Part shown: positions 43,024 through 50,955 of the stretch, piece after piece
Layout of the letters: every line of letters starts with the position of its first letter
Position numbering within the stretch: position 1 is the stretch's first letter
NCBI GenBank assembly: GCA_943789355.1
Contig: CALSTU010000003.1
Location: 124,001 to 188,000 of the forward strand
Direction of reading: 5' to 3'
DNA: 64,000 nucleotides
DNA from: UBA7430 sp002478765
Lineage (GTDB): Bacteria; Bacteroidota; Bacteroidia; Flavobacteriales; UBA7430
Translations under genes and position numbers: made by a program
Notes under the pieces: model-generated
Databases searched by the model: none
What the model was told of the DNA's origin: nothing
What the model saw: only the letters and a program-made list of their open reading frames with translations

Positions 43024-44498
43024 TGGGTGTCGTTCAAAAACAAGGAACAAGAGTGGCTTATGTGAGTTTTTTAGGCGTGGTTGTAGGCGCGCTAAACACC
43101 ATGTTTGTATACCCGAATGTTTTGGGCGCCGAACGACATGGCTTGATAATGCTTATCTTAACAATTGCTTCTGTAATTGCCCAGTTCGCACACTTAGGAA
43201 TCCCCAATACCATCATACGTTTTTTCCCCTATTTAAAAGATCAGAAAAAATACATTTATCGATTGGCTTTGCAGATTCCGTTAATGTCTTTAACACTATT
43301 CTTTTTGGGAGCTTTTTTATTTGGCGATTATTTTTATCACAGTTATGCGAACAAGAATCCACTATTTGACCAACATCAACCTCTTCTAATCCCTTTGGTT
43401 GCTTCGCTGGTGTTTTTTGAAGTTTTGTTGAGTATTTCTAGATCTGAGTTGAAGACTGTTTTCCCAGCCGTTTTAAGGGAGTTTGTATTGAGAGTCATGA
43501 CGTTTCTTCTTTTGGGTGTTTATTTCATGAGTTGGATTGATTTTGATCAGTTTGTATATATTTGGCTTTCTCTTTACGGGCTTAATGTCTTCCTGTTTTC
43601 CATTTATTTGTTTCGCTCTAATCATTTAAAATTTGAGTTTGGTTTTCCTCTCCTGCCTGAAAGCACGTTGGCTAAAAAAATGTTTCACTATGCTGGTATT
43701 ACATTATTAACATCTTCGGCAGCCATATTGGTTAATAGAATTGATGTGTTGATGCTGGGGCATTATTTAAAGCTTGAAAATATAGCGTTTTATACGGTAG
43801 CCTTTTTTATGGCTACCCTTATTGAAATTCCAGCAAGATCTATTTTGCAAATTGTTAAACCATTGCTTGCAAAGGCATGGTCGGATGGGGATATGAGAGA
43901 GATTGCCTCTCTTTATAAGAAAACATCTATCAACCAGATGATTGTTGGCTTATTGATTTTTATAGGCATTTGGATGAGTATTGATGATGTTCTGACTTTC
44001 GTCCCTGAGAAATATCAGGGCATCCAAATGGTGTTCTTTTATGTGGGATTGGCAAAATTAATAGATGTGTCAGCTGGAGTTAACGGAACCATCATAGCGA
44101 CATCTGATAAGTACCGATTTGATCTGTATATTAATTTGATTTTGATTTTGGTTACTGTAGTAACGAATGTCATTTTTATTCCTAGATATGGAATTGAGGG
44201 TGCGGCTATGGCAACTGCCATAGCTATATTGATTCATAATGTGGTAAAGACCCTTGTTTTATATTCTTTTTATAAAATCCAACCCTTTCAAAGGGCTACT
44301 TTAAAATTGCTTGCAATAGCTCTGGTAACTTTTTTTATCGTAGAATTTATTTCTTTTGATGGTATTCAAGTAGTGTGGTTAAGAATCCTATTAAGATCCT
44401 TGTTGACCTCTTTACTATTTTCTCTAGCTGTTTTGGGACTCTCAATCAGTGAAGATGTAAATGCATTATTTAAAAAGTACATTCGTTTTTATAAGTAG
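43023..44498 (+). CDS. Polysaccharide flippase (Wzx/MOP family)
   Basis: A 491-residue membrane protein with about 14 hydrophobic helices, in the MOP superfamily pattern of O-antigen and polysaccharide flippases. The N-terminus KQGTRVAYVSFLGVVVGALN and the loop GAERHGLIMLILTIASVIAQ are typical, as are HYAGITLLTSSAAILVNRID and the last third with PRYGIEGAAMATAIAILIHN. It would move a lipid-linked oligosaccharide across the inner membrane. Its ATG overlaps the previous stop by one base, so it is the last intact gene of this operon. The next reading frame is a pseudogene. Confidence 0.88.
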   Translation: MGVVQKQGTRVAYVSFLGVVVGALNTMFVYPNVLGAERHGLIMLILTIASVIAQFAHLGIPNTIIRFFPYLKDQKKYIYRLALQIPLMSLTLFFLGAFLFGDYFYHSYANKNPLFDQHQPLLIPLVASLVFFEVLLSISRSELKTVFPAVLREFVLRVMTFLLLGVYFMSWIDFDQFVYIWLSLYGLNVFLFSIYLFRSNHLKFEFGFPLLPESTLAKKMFHYAGITLLTSSAAILVNRIDVLMLGHYLKLENIAFYTVAFFMATLIEIPARSILQIVKPLLAKAWSDGDMREIASLYKKTSINQMIVGLLIFIGIWMSIDDVLTFVPEKYQGIQMVFFYVGLAKLIDVSAGVNGTIIATSDKYRFDLYINLILILVTVVTNVIFIPRYGIEGAAMATAIAILIHNVVKTLVLYSFYKIQPFQRATLKLLAIALVTFFIVEFISFDGIQVVWLRILLRSLLTSLLFSLAVLGLSISEDVNALFKKYIRFYK

Positions 44499-44620
44499 GA
44501 GATATGTCATCACCATTTTTGCTGTTGGAGTCATGGCCTTGTTGTCTTTGTGAAAGTTGATTAACTTTTTATTCAATTTGTTAAAACGTCTATATTTACA
44601 ATAAATTAATCGGCCCCACC

Positions 44621-45446
44621 ATGAACAAATTGCTTCCAAATTTTTTGGTTGTAGGAGCTATGAAAGCTGGATCTACAACTTTAATGGATTATTTAGTTAG
44701 TCATCACGAAGTTGGAATCCCTGATGAAGAAATCAATTACTTTGATAAGATCTAAATTATAACAAAGGAGTAGATTGGTACTCTAATTGGTTTAAAAATT
44801 ATGCACCAAAAAAGGTCATTGGAGAAAAAACTCCTGCATATTGCTATGATCCCAAAGCTGCAAGACGCATGTATGAGCAAAACCCAAACATGAAGCTTGT
44901 TTGGATTCTTCGCAACCCCGTAAAAAGAACCTATTCTAATTACTGGCACTATATTAGGATTGGTAAAGAAATATTAACTGTTGAGGAGAGCTTAAGGCTA
45001 GAAGATGAACGTGTTAAAAAGGATATTTATAAAGGGTATTTTAGATGAAGTGTTTATGCGGATCAGATAGAGCGTTTTTTGGAGTATTTTACTATGGATC
45101 AAATGCACTTTATTATTTTTGAGGAATTTATTGAAAATCCTGATAAAGGTTTAAACGACTATCAGAGTTTTTAGGTATAACTTCAACAAACTTTACACAG
45201 AAACCTTTGGTTTCAAATAAAGAGTACAAACCGCTTTGCATTTCTGCATAATACTATGCCCGCCAATGGTTTGGCTATGGGTTTGTCCATAAGGTAGTTC
45301 ACAACCTTAATAAGTGGCTTGGAACTAATTACACTCCAATTAATGAGAAATTAGCCCAAACTTTGTATTTGAAGTTTGAGCCTGAGAATAATAGATTGGA
45401 GAGATTATTGGATCGAGATTTATCCTTTTGGAATAAGAAAAAGTAA
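44621..45446 (+). pseudogene. Sulfotransferase-domain gene broken by stops and frameshifts
   Basis: ATG 44621 opens NKLLPNFLVVGAMKAGSTTL, the PAPS-binding P-loop of sulfotransferases, and continues DYLVSHHEVGIP to an in-frame TAA near 44752. Similarity resumes in another frame: DWYSNWFKNY, KVIGEKTPAYCYDP, KLVWILRNPVKRTYSNYWHY (the second PAPS motif), to a TGA near 45045 where a Gln/Arg codon is expected. It then runs DQIERFLEYFTMDQMHFIIF, with a further frameshift near 45165. The last part, EPENNRLERLLDRDLSFWNK, ends at TAA 45444-45446. The gene would have modified a carbohydrate of the adjoining polymer cluster and is now inactive. Confidence 0.9.
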
Positions 45447-45461
45447 TATCTAATGATAATA

Positions 45462-45493
45462 AAAAAGCCTTCGTAATGTTACGAAGGCTTTTT
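45462..45493 (-). terminator. Terminator of the tRNA cluster
   Basis: AAAAAGCCTTCGTAA pairs with TTACGAAGGCTTTTT around a short loop. Both sides end in A/T runs, so it can end the minus-strand tRNA transcript and, from the other side, anything left of the sulfotransferase locus. Confidence 0.85.
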
Positions 45494-45494
45494 G

Positions 45495-45567
45495 TGACTT
45501 GGCTGGGGCTCGAACCCAGGACCCTCTCCTTAAAAGGGAGATGCTCTACCAACTGAGCTACCAAGTC
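45495..45567 (-). tRNA. tRNA-Lys (TTT), copy 2
   Basis: On the minus strand: acceptor GACTTGG/CCAAGTC, D-arm GCTCAGTTGGTAGAGC, anticodon loop CTTTTAA with anticodon TTT, T-loop TTCGAGC. 73 nt; the CCA end is not encoded. Identical to the copy at 45588-45660. Confidence 0.97.
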
Positions 45568-45587
45568 AAAACGAGGTATGTGTAAAG

Positions 45588-45660
45588 TGACTTGGCTGGG
45601 GCTCGAACCCAGGACCCTCTCCTTAAAAGGGAGATGCTCTACCAACTGAGCTACCAAGTC
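45588..45660 (-). tRNA. tRNA-Lys (TTT), copy 1
   Basis: The same 73-nt cloverleaf as the neighbouring copy, separated from it by 20 nt. The anticodon is TTT. Confidence 0.97.
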
Positions 45661-45672
45661 AAAATTTCAATG

Positions 45673-45755
45673 TGCCTAGAACAGGAATCGAACCTGCACG
45701 ACCAAAGGTCATACGCCCCTCAAGCGTACGCGTCTACCAATTCCGCCACCTAGGC
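45673..45755 (-). tRNA. tRNA-Leu (GAG)
   Basis: On the minus strand the acceptor is GCCTAGG / TCTAGGC (first pair region with one G-T), the D-arm starts TGGCGGAATTGGTAGACGC, and the anticodon arm TACGC-TTGAGGG-GCGTA carries GAG. A long class II variable arm (TGACCTTTGGTCG) and T-loop TTCGATT follow. 83 nt, no encoded CCA. Confidence 0.95.
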
Positions 45756-45796
45756 ATTGTTGATCGTTATGCTGCCTTGCTTTGTGAAAAGCGATG

Positions 45797-45804
45797 CAAA
45801 TATA
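45797..45804 (-). promoter_or_regulatory. Candidate -7 element for the tRNA cluster
   Basis: TATATTTG on the minus strand matches TAnnTTTG and lies 41 nt before tRNA-Leu. The only TTG upstream (45819-45821) gives a short 14-nt spacer. Confidence 0.5.
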
Positions 45805-45876
45805 AGGTCATTATTTTACAAGACCATACGTCTTTTGAAGTTTTATTCTGTTTTTTTAGTATTCTGTAAATCTTGC

Positions 45877-47043
45877 TTATTCAATGATTGGTGAACGTTC
45901 AAAAATTGCATTTTCATCAAATAGCTTGCGGTAGGTCTTGAGATCGTGATAGCTTTTTGCACCCATTGATTTGCTGATGTGTATCATTTTCGGGTTGAAG
46001 TCTCCTATCCAAGTCATAATCACCTTTTTATAGTTAGGACGTTTGGTCCGTAAATGCTCTGCGGCAGCGTTTAGTATGTAAGATTCCATACCCAGACCCT
46101 GAAATTTTGGAGTGACTCCAAACACGATTCCCCAAACATATTTTGGTTTGCTGAACAACTTTTGCAACAGGAATTTTAGTTTACCCCACAAGTTAAAGTT
46201 TCCATTGGTGACTTTAAAATACTGATTTAGTTCGGGTAGCATGATGACAAAAGAGATGGGTTTGTTCTTGTAATAGGCGTACCAAATCAAGTCGGTCTCC
46301 ATTACAGGTTTTATTTTTCGCATCATAGCCATGGCTTGTTTGCTTGACATTTCTTTGAAATTATCGTGTGTTACCCAAGCTGAGTTGTACACCTCTCTAA
46401 AATCTTCGGCATACTTTTCTAGGTTGTTTTTGTTGATGCTTTCAAGTTTGTAATCCTTGTTCAGTTTGATTCGCTCAAATTTATTGATGTATTTTTCAGG
46501 TAATTTTTGAGTGAGTGGCATTATGAAGTTGTGCTGATTGAAGTAGGTTTGGAAACCGTAGTTCTCGAAAAATCCTTGATAGTAAGAAGGGTTGTAGCTA
46601 TTCGCATAGATAGGCGGATGTTCAAATCCATTGACCAACAAACCCCAATAACGATCCTTTTCACCAAAATTTACGGGCCCGTCCATGGCTTCCATGCCTT
46701 GATCTGTCAGCCAATTTTTACAGGCATCAAACAACGTAAAGGCTGCTTTTTCATCATCGATACATTCAAAGAAACCCATTCCTCCGGTGGCTTGTTTAAA
46801 TGTGTGTGCTTTTTTGCCATCTACAAATGCAGCCACCCTACCTATGGTTTCTCCGTGGTTGTTTTCTAGTAGAAATCGGATTGCTGATCCGTCCGTGAAA
46901 AAGTTGTTTTTTTTTGGGTCAAAAACGGCTTCTACTTCTTGTTTTATATGTGAAATCCAGTTGGTGTCTTTCTTGTAAATCAAGTGGGGGACTTGATGGA
47001 ATTTTTTTACTTCAATTGAATTAGAAACTTCAACGATCTTCAT
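45877..47043 (-). CDS. GNAT-like acyltransferase family protein
   Basis: A 388-residue protein conserved in Bacteroidota and labelled variously as N-acetyltransferase or, without support, GTP cyclohydrolase. The start is ATG 47043 (MKIVEVSNSIEVKKFHQVP); the frame runs 19 codons further to a TTG without similarity. The N-terminal half has DTNWISHIKQEVEAVFDPKK, GRVAAFVDGKKA and MDGPVNFGEKDRYWGLLV. The C-terminal half has YYKNKPISFVIMLPE and GVTPKFQGLGMESYILNAAA, the latter resembling the acetyl-CoA-binding Q/RxxGxG/A loop of GNAT enzymes. Two tandem GNAT-like folds are plausible. No substrate can be given. Confidence 0.75.
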   Translation of the reverse strand: MKIVEVSNSIEVKKFHQVPHLIYKKDTNWISHIKQEVEAVFDPKKNNFFTDGSAIRFLLENNHGETIGRVAAFVDGKKAHTFKQATGGMGFFECIDDEKAAFTLFDACKNWLTDQGMEAMDGPVNFGEKDRYWGLLVNGFEHPPIYANSYNPSYYQGFFENYGFQTYFNQHNFIMPLTQKLPEKYINKFERIKLNKDYKLESINKNNLEKYAEDFREVYNSAWVTHDNFKEMSSKQAMAMMRKIKPVMETDLIWYAYYKNKPISFVIMLPELNQYFKVTNGNFNLWGKLKFLLQKLFSKPKYVWGIVFGVTPKFQGLGMESYILNAAAEHLRTKRPNYKKVIMTWIGDFNPKMIHISKSMGAKSYHDLKTYRKLFDENAIFERSPIIE

Positions 47044-47123
47044 GCTTTGGGCTTTAGATGTGGTGATTAATTTTATCTTTGTTTCTGTATTGATATGCAA
47101 TTTTACAATTTAAAAAGCAATGC

Positions 47124-47930
47124 ATGAAAAATAAGCTCGTAATTGTTACGGGGGCTTCCTCGGGAATCGGAAAGGCTTGTGCCATTGAATTTGCTCAGAA
47201 AGGAGCTAACGTGGTTTTGGTGGCACGTTCACAATCAAAGTTGGAAGAACTTGCTGTGCAGATTTCATCTTATGGAGTTCAGGTACTTTCTGTGGTTGCT
47301 GATGTAAGTCGTGAAGAAGATTGTAAAAAAATGGTAGAAAAGGCACTCCTTAAATTTGGTAAAATTGATGTTTTGGTAAATAATGCAGGTATTTCAATGC
47401 GGGCGTCGTTTTCTGATATTGATGTTTCGGTGCTTAAAAAAGTGATGGACGTTAATTTTTGGGGTACGGTATATTGTACCCGTTACGCCTTAGCGAGTAT
47501 TATTGAGAATAAGGGTTCCGTTGTTGGGGTTTCCTCAATTGCGGGCTATAAAGGTTTGCCCGGAAGAACGGGGTATTCGTCATCAAAGTTTGCCATGCAT
47601 GGCTTTCTGGAGTCTTTGCGTTTAGAAAATTTGAGTCATGGATTGCATGTTTTAATTGCGTGTCCTGGATTTACAGCTTCTAACATACGTAACACGGCTT
47701 TAACGGGTGATGGAACCTCTCAGGGAGAAACACCCAGAGATGAGCAAAAAATGATGCAGCCTGAAGAGGTTGCCGCTTATATCGTTAATGCTGTAGTAAA
47801 GAGAAGAGATCGGTTGACATTGACCTTTAATGGCAAGCTAACCGTTTTGTTGAATAAGTTTTTCCCTAAGTGGGTTGATAAGTTAGTCTACAACCACATG
47901 CGTAAGGAAGTTGATGCCCCTTTTAAATGA
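47124..47930 (+). CDS. Short-chain dehydrogenase/reductase (classical SDR)
   Basis: A 268-residue NAD(P)-dependent oxidoreductase. The cofactor loop is VTGASSGIGKACAIEFAQKG, followed by VVADVSREED and NNAGISMRASFSD. The catalytic set is complete: GVSSIAGYKGLPGRTGYSSSK, with Ser, then Tyr and Lys in YSSSK. Basic residues after the second strand (VARSQSKLEEL) favour NADPH. The C-terminal segment NKFFPKWVDKLVYNHMRKE is close to the DHRS7-like group. It overlaps aroK by 4 nt. The substrate is unknown; nothing ties it to shikimate metabolism beyond the overlap. Confidence 0.88.
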   Translation: MKNKLVIVTGASSGIGKACAIEFAQKGANVVLVARSQSKLEELAVQISSYGVQVLSVVADVSREEDCKKMVEKALLKFGKIDVLVNNAGISMRASFSDIDVSVLKKVMDVNFWGTVYCTRYALASIIENKGSVVGVSSIAGYKGLPGRTGYSSSKFAMHGFLESLRLENLSHGLHVLIACPGFTASNIRNTALTGDGTSQGETPRDEQKMMQPEEVAAYIVNAVVKRRDRLTLTFNGKLTVLLNKFFPKWVDKLVYNHMRKEVDAPFK

Positions 47931-48436
47931 AAGTTATACTTGTAGGATATATGGGCTCTGGGAAGAGTGTTGTGGCTAGAAAGTTAGCCGAACTACTCGG
48001 TTATCAATTCATTGATACCGATGAATGGATTGAAGCGAGAGCTTGTAAAACAATTCCTGATATTTTCTCTGAAGACGGTGAAGATGTCTTTAGACAAAAA
48101 GAAAAAGAATGTCTTGAATTTTTGATAGATCATGACGATGTGGTTTTATCCACTGGTGGTGGTATGCCCTGTTACAACCAGGCTATTGAGTTGATGGTTG
48201 AATTGGGTGAAACGATTTATTTAGATGCCAGTATCGAAACGTTAACATCTCGCTTGTGGACCGCGAAATCAGGAAGACCTATTCTCAAAGATTTCAAAGA
48301 TAAAAATGAATTAAAAGTCTTTATTTCAAAACATCTTTCTGAGCGTGCAGACTGTTATCAAAAATCAAAGTATTGCATACGTGTTGACGATAAGTCTGTG
48401 GAGACCATTGCTCAAGAGATAAAATCAGCTCTTTGA
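47927..48436 (+). CDS. aroK: Shikimate kinase
   Basis: Shikimate kinase phosphorylates shikimate at the 3-hydroxyl in the pathway to aromatic amino acids. The 169-residue product has the P-loop GYMGSGKSVVARKLAELLG, the substrate-binding FIDTDEWIEARACKTIPDIF (with the DxD motif), GEDVFRQKEKECLEFL and the glycine-rich loop LSTGGGMPCYN. The lid region follows with LTSRLWTAKSGRPIL. Its length is normal. The ATG overlaps the SDR stop by 4 nt (ATGA), so the two are translationally coupled. Confidence 0.95.
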   Translation: MKVILVGYMGSGKSVVARKLAELLGYQFIDTDEWIEARACKTIPDIFSEDGEDVFRQKEKECLEFLIDHDDVVLSTGGGMPCYNQAIELMVELGETIYLDASIETLTSRLWTAKSGRPILKDFKDKNELKVFISKHLSERADCYQKSKYCIRVDDKSVETIAQEIKSAL

Positions 48437-48471
48437 TTTAACGCGAAGTTTTTCAGTTTTTAGAATCCTTT

Positions 48472-49704
48472 TTATTCGTATCGTAAGGCTTTTATTGGGC
48501 TTACCTTTTCAATAAGTATCGATGGGATAATGAGCATGCTCATGCATATGATGATGCTGGAGATATTGATCATTGCCCAATTCTCTGGAGACATGAGGAC
48601 GGGAAGTGATTTTACATAATAGTGCTCGGGGTCCAGTTGTATGGGAGCAAAAAAGTACTGTATCCCAATTAAAAAGAGCCCAATGGTGTTTCCAAGGATC
48701 AAGCCTTTACGAAGCAGGTAAAAAGCGTGATAAAGAAATATTTTTTTGATTGATATTTGAGTTGCACCTAGTGCTTTCAATAAGCCGATCATTTTTGTTC
48801 TTTCTAGTATGATGATGAGAAGGGAACAGATCATGTTGATGCAAGCTACGATGACCATGATCAGCAAGATGATAGCGATATTCATATCAAAGAGTTTGAT
48901 CCAGTCAAAAATTTGCGAATAATTATCTCTAGCGCTTATGATGCGTGTATCGAACGGACTGTTGTTTTCAACTTCAGTGAGAACGTTCTGACTGTCATGT
49001 CCTTTTTTTATTTTAAGTTCTATGGCGCTGCATTGATTGTCAGACCAACGATTCATTTTTCTTAAATGTTGTTGGTCAACAAAGACATAATAGTCATCAA
49101 ACAATTCGATACCTGTCTCATAAATACCTTCAATACTGAATTTTCGGACAAAGGGTTGGTTGTGGTTCTTTCCTTGAAAATAAAATAGGGCTTCTTGATT
49201 AACTCCCAGGCTTAGTTTCTGACTTAAGTTCTTTGAGATAACAACCTGATTGCTTTTTTTGGAATCAGAATACTTAGGATGCGTTCCGTCAATAATATGG
49301 TTCTGAATGAAACTCCAATCAAAGTTTTCATTGACGCCTTTTGCAATGATTCCTTCAAATTCGGTATCTGTCTTTATGAGACCATTTTTAGTGATTTGTG
49401 TTTGGATGCGCTCCACACCATCTATGTTGTGAAGTCTATGAATTAGAGCACTGTCAGCGACAATTGGAGCAACTTCCAAAGATTGATTTAAGTCTAAAAC
49501 AGTTACTTGAATATCAGATGTAAATCCGGTAACTTTAGCACTGATTTTTTCTTGCAAACCTTTCCCGGTAGCAATCGCTAAAATCATAACTGTGATGCTT
49601 AAGCTTACCGCAGCAATGGCCATTTTCAAAATAGGTTTTGAGATGGAATGCTGAAGATTTTTTTCGGTGTGTAGGCGTTTCGCTACAAATTTTTCAAAAT
49701 TCAA
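48472..49704 (-). CDS. FtsX-like ABC transporter permease (LolC/E type)
   Basis: A permease of about 410 residues of the MacB/LolE class, which works with an ATPase subunit (not in this window) to extract lipoproteins or related cargo from the inner membrane. It has one N-terminal helix (about 28-50: ILKMAIAAVSLSITVMILAI), a periplasmic MacB-like domain (about 60-270), and three C-terminal helices starting at DMNIAIILLIMVIVACINMI. The family usually begins MNFEKF(I/V)AKRL; here this is TTG-AAT-TTT-GAA at 49704, so a TTG start is chosen. A second TTG lies 6 codons further upstream. It ends ALRYE, the common LolE-like terminus. Confidence 0.85.
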   Translation of the reverse strand: MNFEKFVAKRLHTEKNLQHSISKPILKMAIAAVSLSITVMILAIATGKGLQEKISAKVTGFTSDIQVTVLDLNQSLEVAPIVADSALIHRLHNIDGVERIQTQITKNGLIKTDTEFEGIIAKGVNENFDWSFIQNHIIDGTHPKYSDSKKSNQVVISKNLSQKLSLGVNQEALFYFQGKNHNQPFVRKFSIEGIYETGIELFDDYYVFVDQQHLRKMNRWSDNQCSAIELKIKKGHDSQNVLTEVENNSPFDTRIISARDNYSQIFDWIKLFDMNIAIILLIMVIVACINMICSLLIIILERTKMIGLLKALGATQISIKKIFLYHAFYLLRKGLILGNTIGLFLIGIQYFFAPIQLDPEHYYVKSLPVLMSPENWAMINISSIIICMSMLIIPSILIEKVSPIKALRYE

Positions 49705-49743
49705 GTGGCTATGCTTTATCAATGTGTTTCCAAATATACTAAA

Positions 49744-50895
49744 ATGAAGTTATTGATGGGCTTCATTCTTGTGATGCTATTTTCTTGCCAGGCCCAACAA
49801 TCATCCGGTAACATGATTACTGGAGCAGCTCAAGTAAATAGTTATTTACCTCTTTTGAAAGGTAAAAACATTGCTGTTGTCGCAAATCAAACCTCTGTGG
49901 TTGATGATATTCATTTGGTGGACACTTTACTTGCTCGATCTGTAGCGATAACTAAGGTATTCGCTCCTGAGCATGGTTTCAGAGGTGCTGCAGATGCAGG
50001 TGCGGCGTTTGGTCATACAACAGATCTAAAAACAGGAATTCCAATATTATCCCTTTACGGGAAAACCAAAAAACCGACGAAAGCATTTTTAGAGGGTGTT
50101 GATTTGATAATTTTTGACATTCAAGATGTGGGGGCTCGATTTTACACTTATATTTCTACATTACATTACGTTATGGAAGCATGTGCAGAAAATTCCATTC
50201 CGTTGTTGGTCCTAGATAGACCAAACCCCAACGGTCACTATATGGATGGCCCTGTTTTAGATACGTCCTACCAATCCTTTGTTGGAATGCATCCGATTCC
50301 TATCGTTCACGGGATGACTCTTGCGGAGTATGCTCAAATGATAAATGGAGAATTTTGGCTACGTGATTCTTTACAATGTATGTTGAAGTTACAGCCGATG
50401 TTGAATTACAGTCGATACAAGCCTTACACTTTGCCTATAAAACCCTCGCCAAACTTACCCAACTCTCAATCTGTTTCTTTATACCCTTCTTTGTGTTTTT
50501 TTGAAGGAACAGATGTTAGCGTTGGAAGGGGTACTTTAAAACAATTTCAGGTGATTGGCTCTCCAAAATTAGATTCGTGTTCATACGTTTTCACTCCGAT
50601 ATCTCGTGATGGGGCGAAATTCCCTAAACATGAGAATGCTGTATGCTGTGGCTGGAATCTTAGTAGTTTCAAACCCGAGGATGGAATTCATTTGGATTTT
50701 CTGATTGAGTGTTATCATCAGTATAGTTCCAAAGGTGTTGCGTTTTTTAATTCCTTTTTTGACAAATTAGCTGGGTCAAACAAGTTGCGTATCCAGATTG
50801 AATCTGGATGGACATCAAATCAAATCAAAGACAGCTGGAAAGTTGGATTGGAGCACTTTAAAAATAAAAGAGCCAAGTATTTAATTTACCCTTAA
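49744..50895 (+). CDS. DUF1343 / NamZ-like exo-beta-N-acetylmuramidase lipoprotein
   Basis: A 383-residue lipoprotein. The start is ATG 49744 (MKLLMGFILVMLFSC), with the lipobox LFSC and Cys 15; the frame runs upstream without similarity. The DUF1343 family includes NamZ (GH171), which removes N-acetylmuramic acid from the non-reducing end of peptidoglycan fragments. Conserved blocks are KNIAVVANQTSVVDDIHLVD, FAPEHGFRGAADAGA, LSLYGKTKKPT, FDIQDVGARFYTYISTLHYV, LDRPNPNG and FFEGTDVSVGRGT. A role in cell-wall recycling or turnover in the periplasm is inferred. It is divergent from the permease gene, with 39 nt between the chosen starts. Confidence 0.88.
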   Translation: MKLLMGFILVMLFSCQAQQSSGNMITGAAQVNSYLPLLKGKNIAVVANQTSVVDDIHLVDTLLARSVAITKVFAPEHGFRGAADAGAAFGHTTDLKTGIPILSLYGKTKKPTKAFLEGVDLIIFDIQDVGARFYTYISTLHYVMEACAENSIPLLVLDRPNPNGHYMDGPVLDTSYQSFVGMHPIPIVHGMTLAEYAQMINGEFWLRDSLQCMLKLQPMLNYSRYKPYTLPIKPSPNLPNSQSVSLYPSLCFFEGTDVSVGRGTLKQFQVIGSPKLDSCSYVFTPISRDGAKFPKHENAVCCGWNLSSFKPEDGIHLDFLIECYHQYSSKGVAFFNSFFDKLAGSNKLRIQIESGWTSNQIKDSWKVGLEHFKNKRAKYLIYP

Positions 50896-50955
50896 GTTGC
50901 CAACAACAAGTTGAAGGGATTTTAGCCACAAGTGTTTGCCAAAGGCTAGGGGGCT

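Noticed and set aside
44752..44949. Minus-strand frame of 65 codons in the sulfotransferase region
   Set aside because: It is the antisense shadow of the broken sulfotransferase gene, whose plus-strand similarity is clear.
45340..45657. Minus-strand frame of 105 codons with a repeated 23-residue segment
   Set aside because: The repeat is simply the two identical tRNA-Lys genes translated; it is not a protein.
47124..47930. SDR adjoining aroK as a shikimate dehydrogenase
   Set aside because: It is a classical SDR with YxxxK and a DHRS7-like C-terminus, not an AroE fold.
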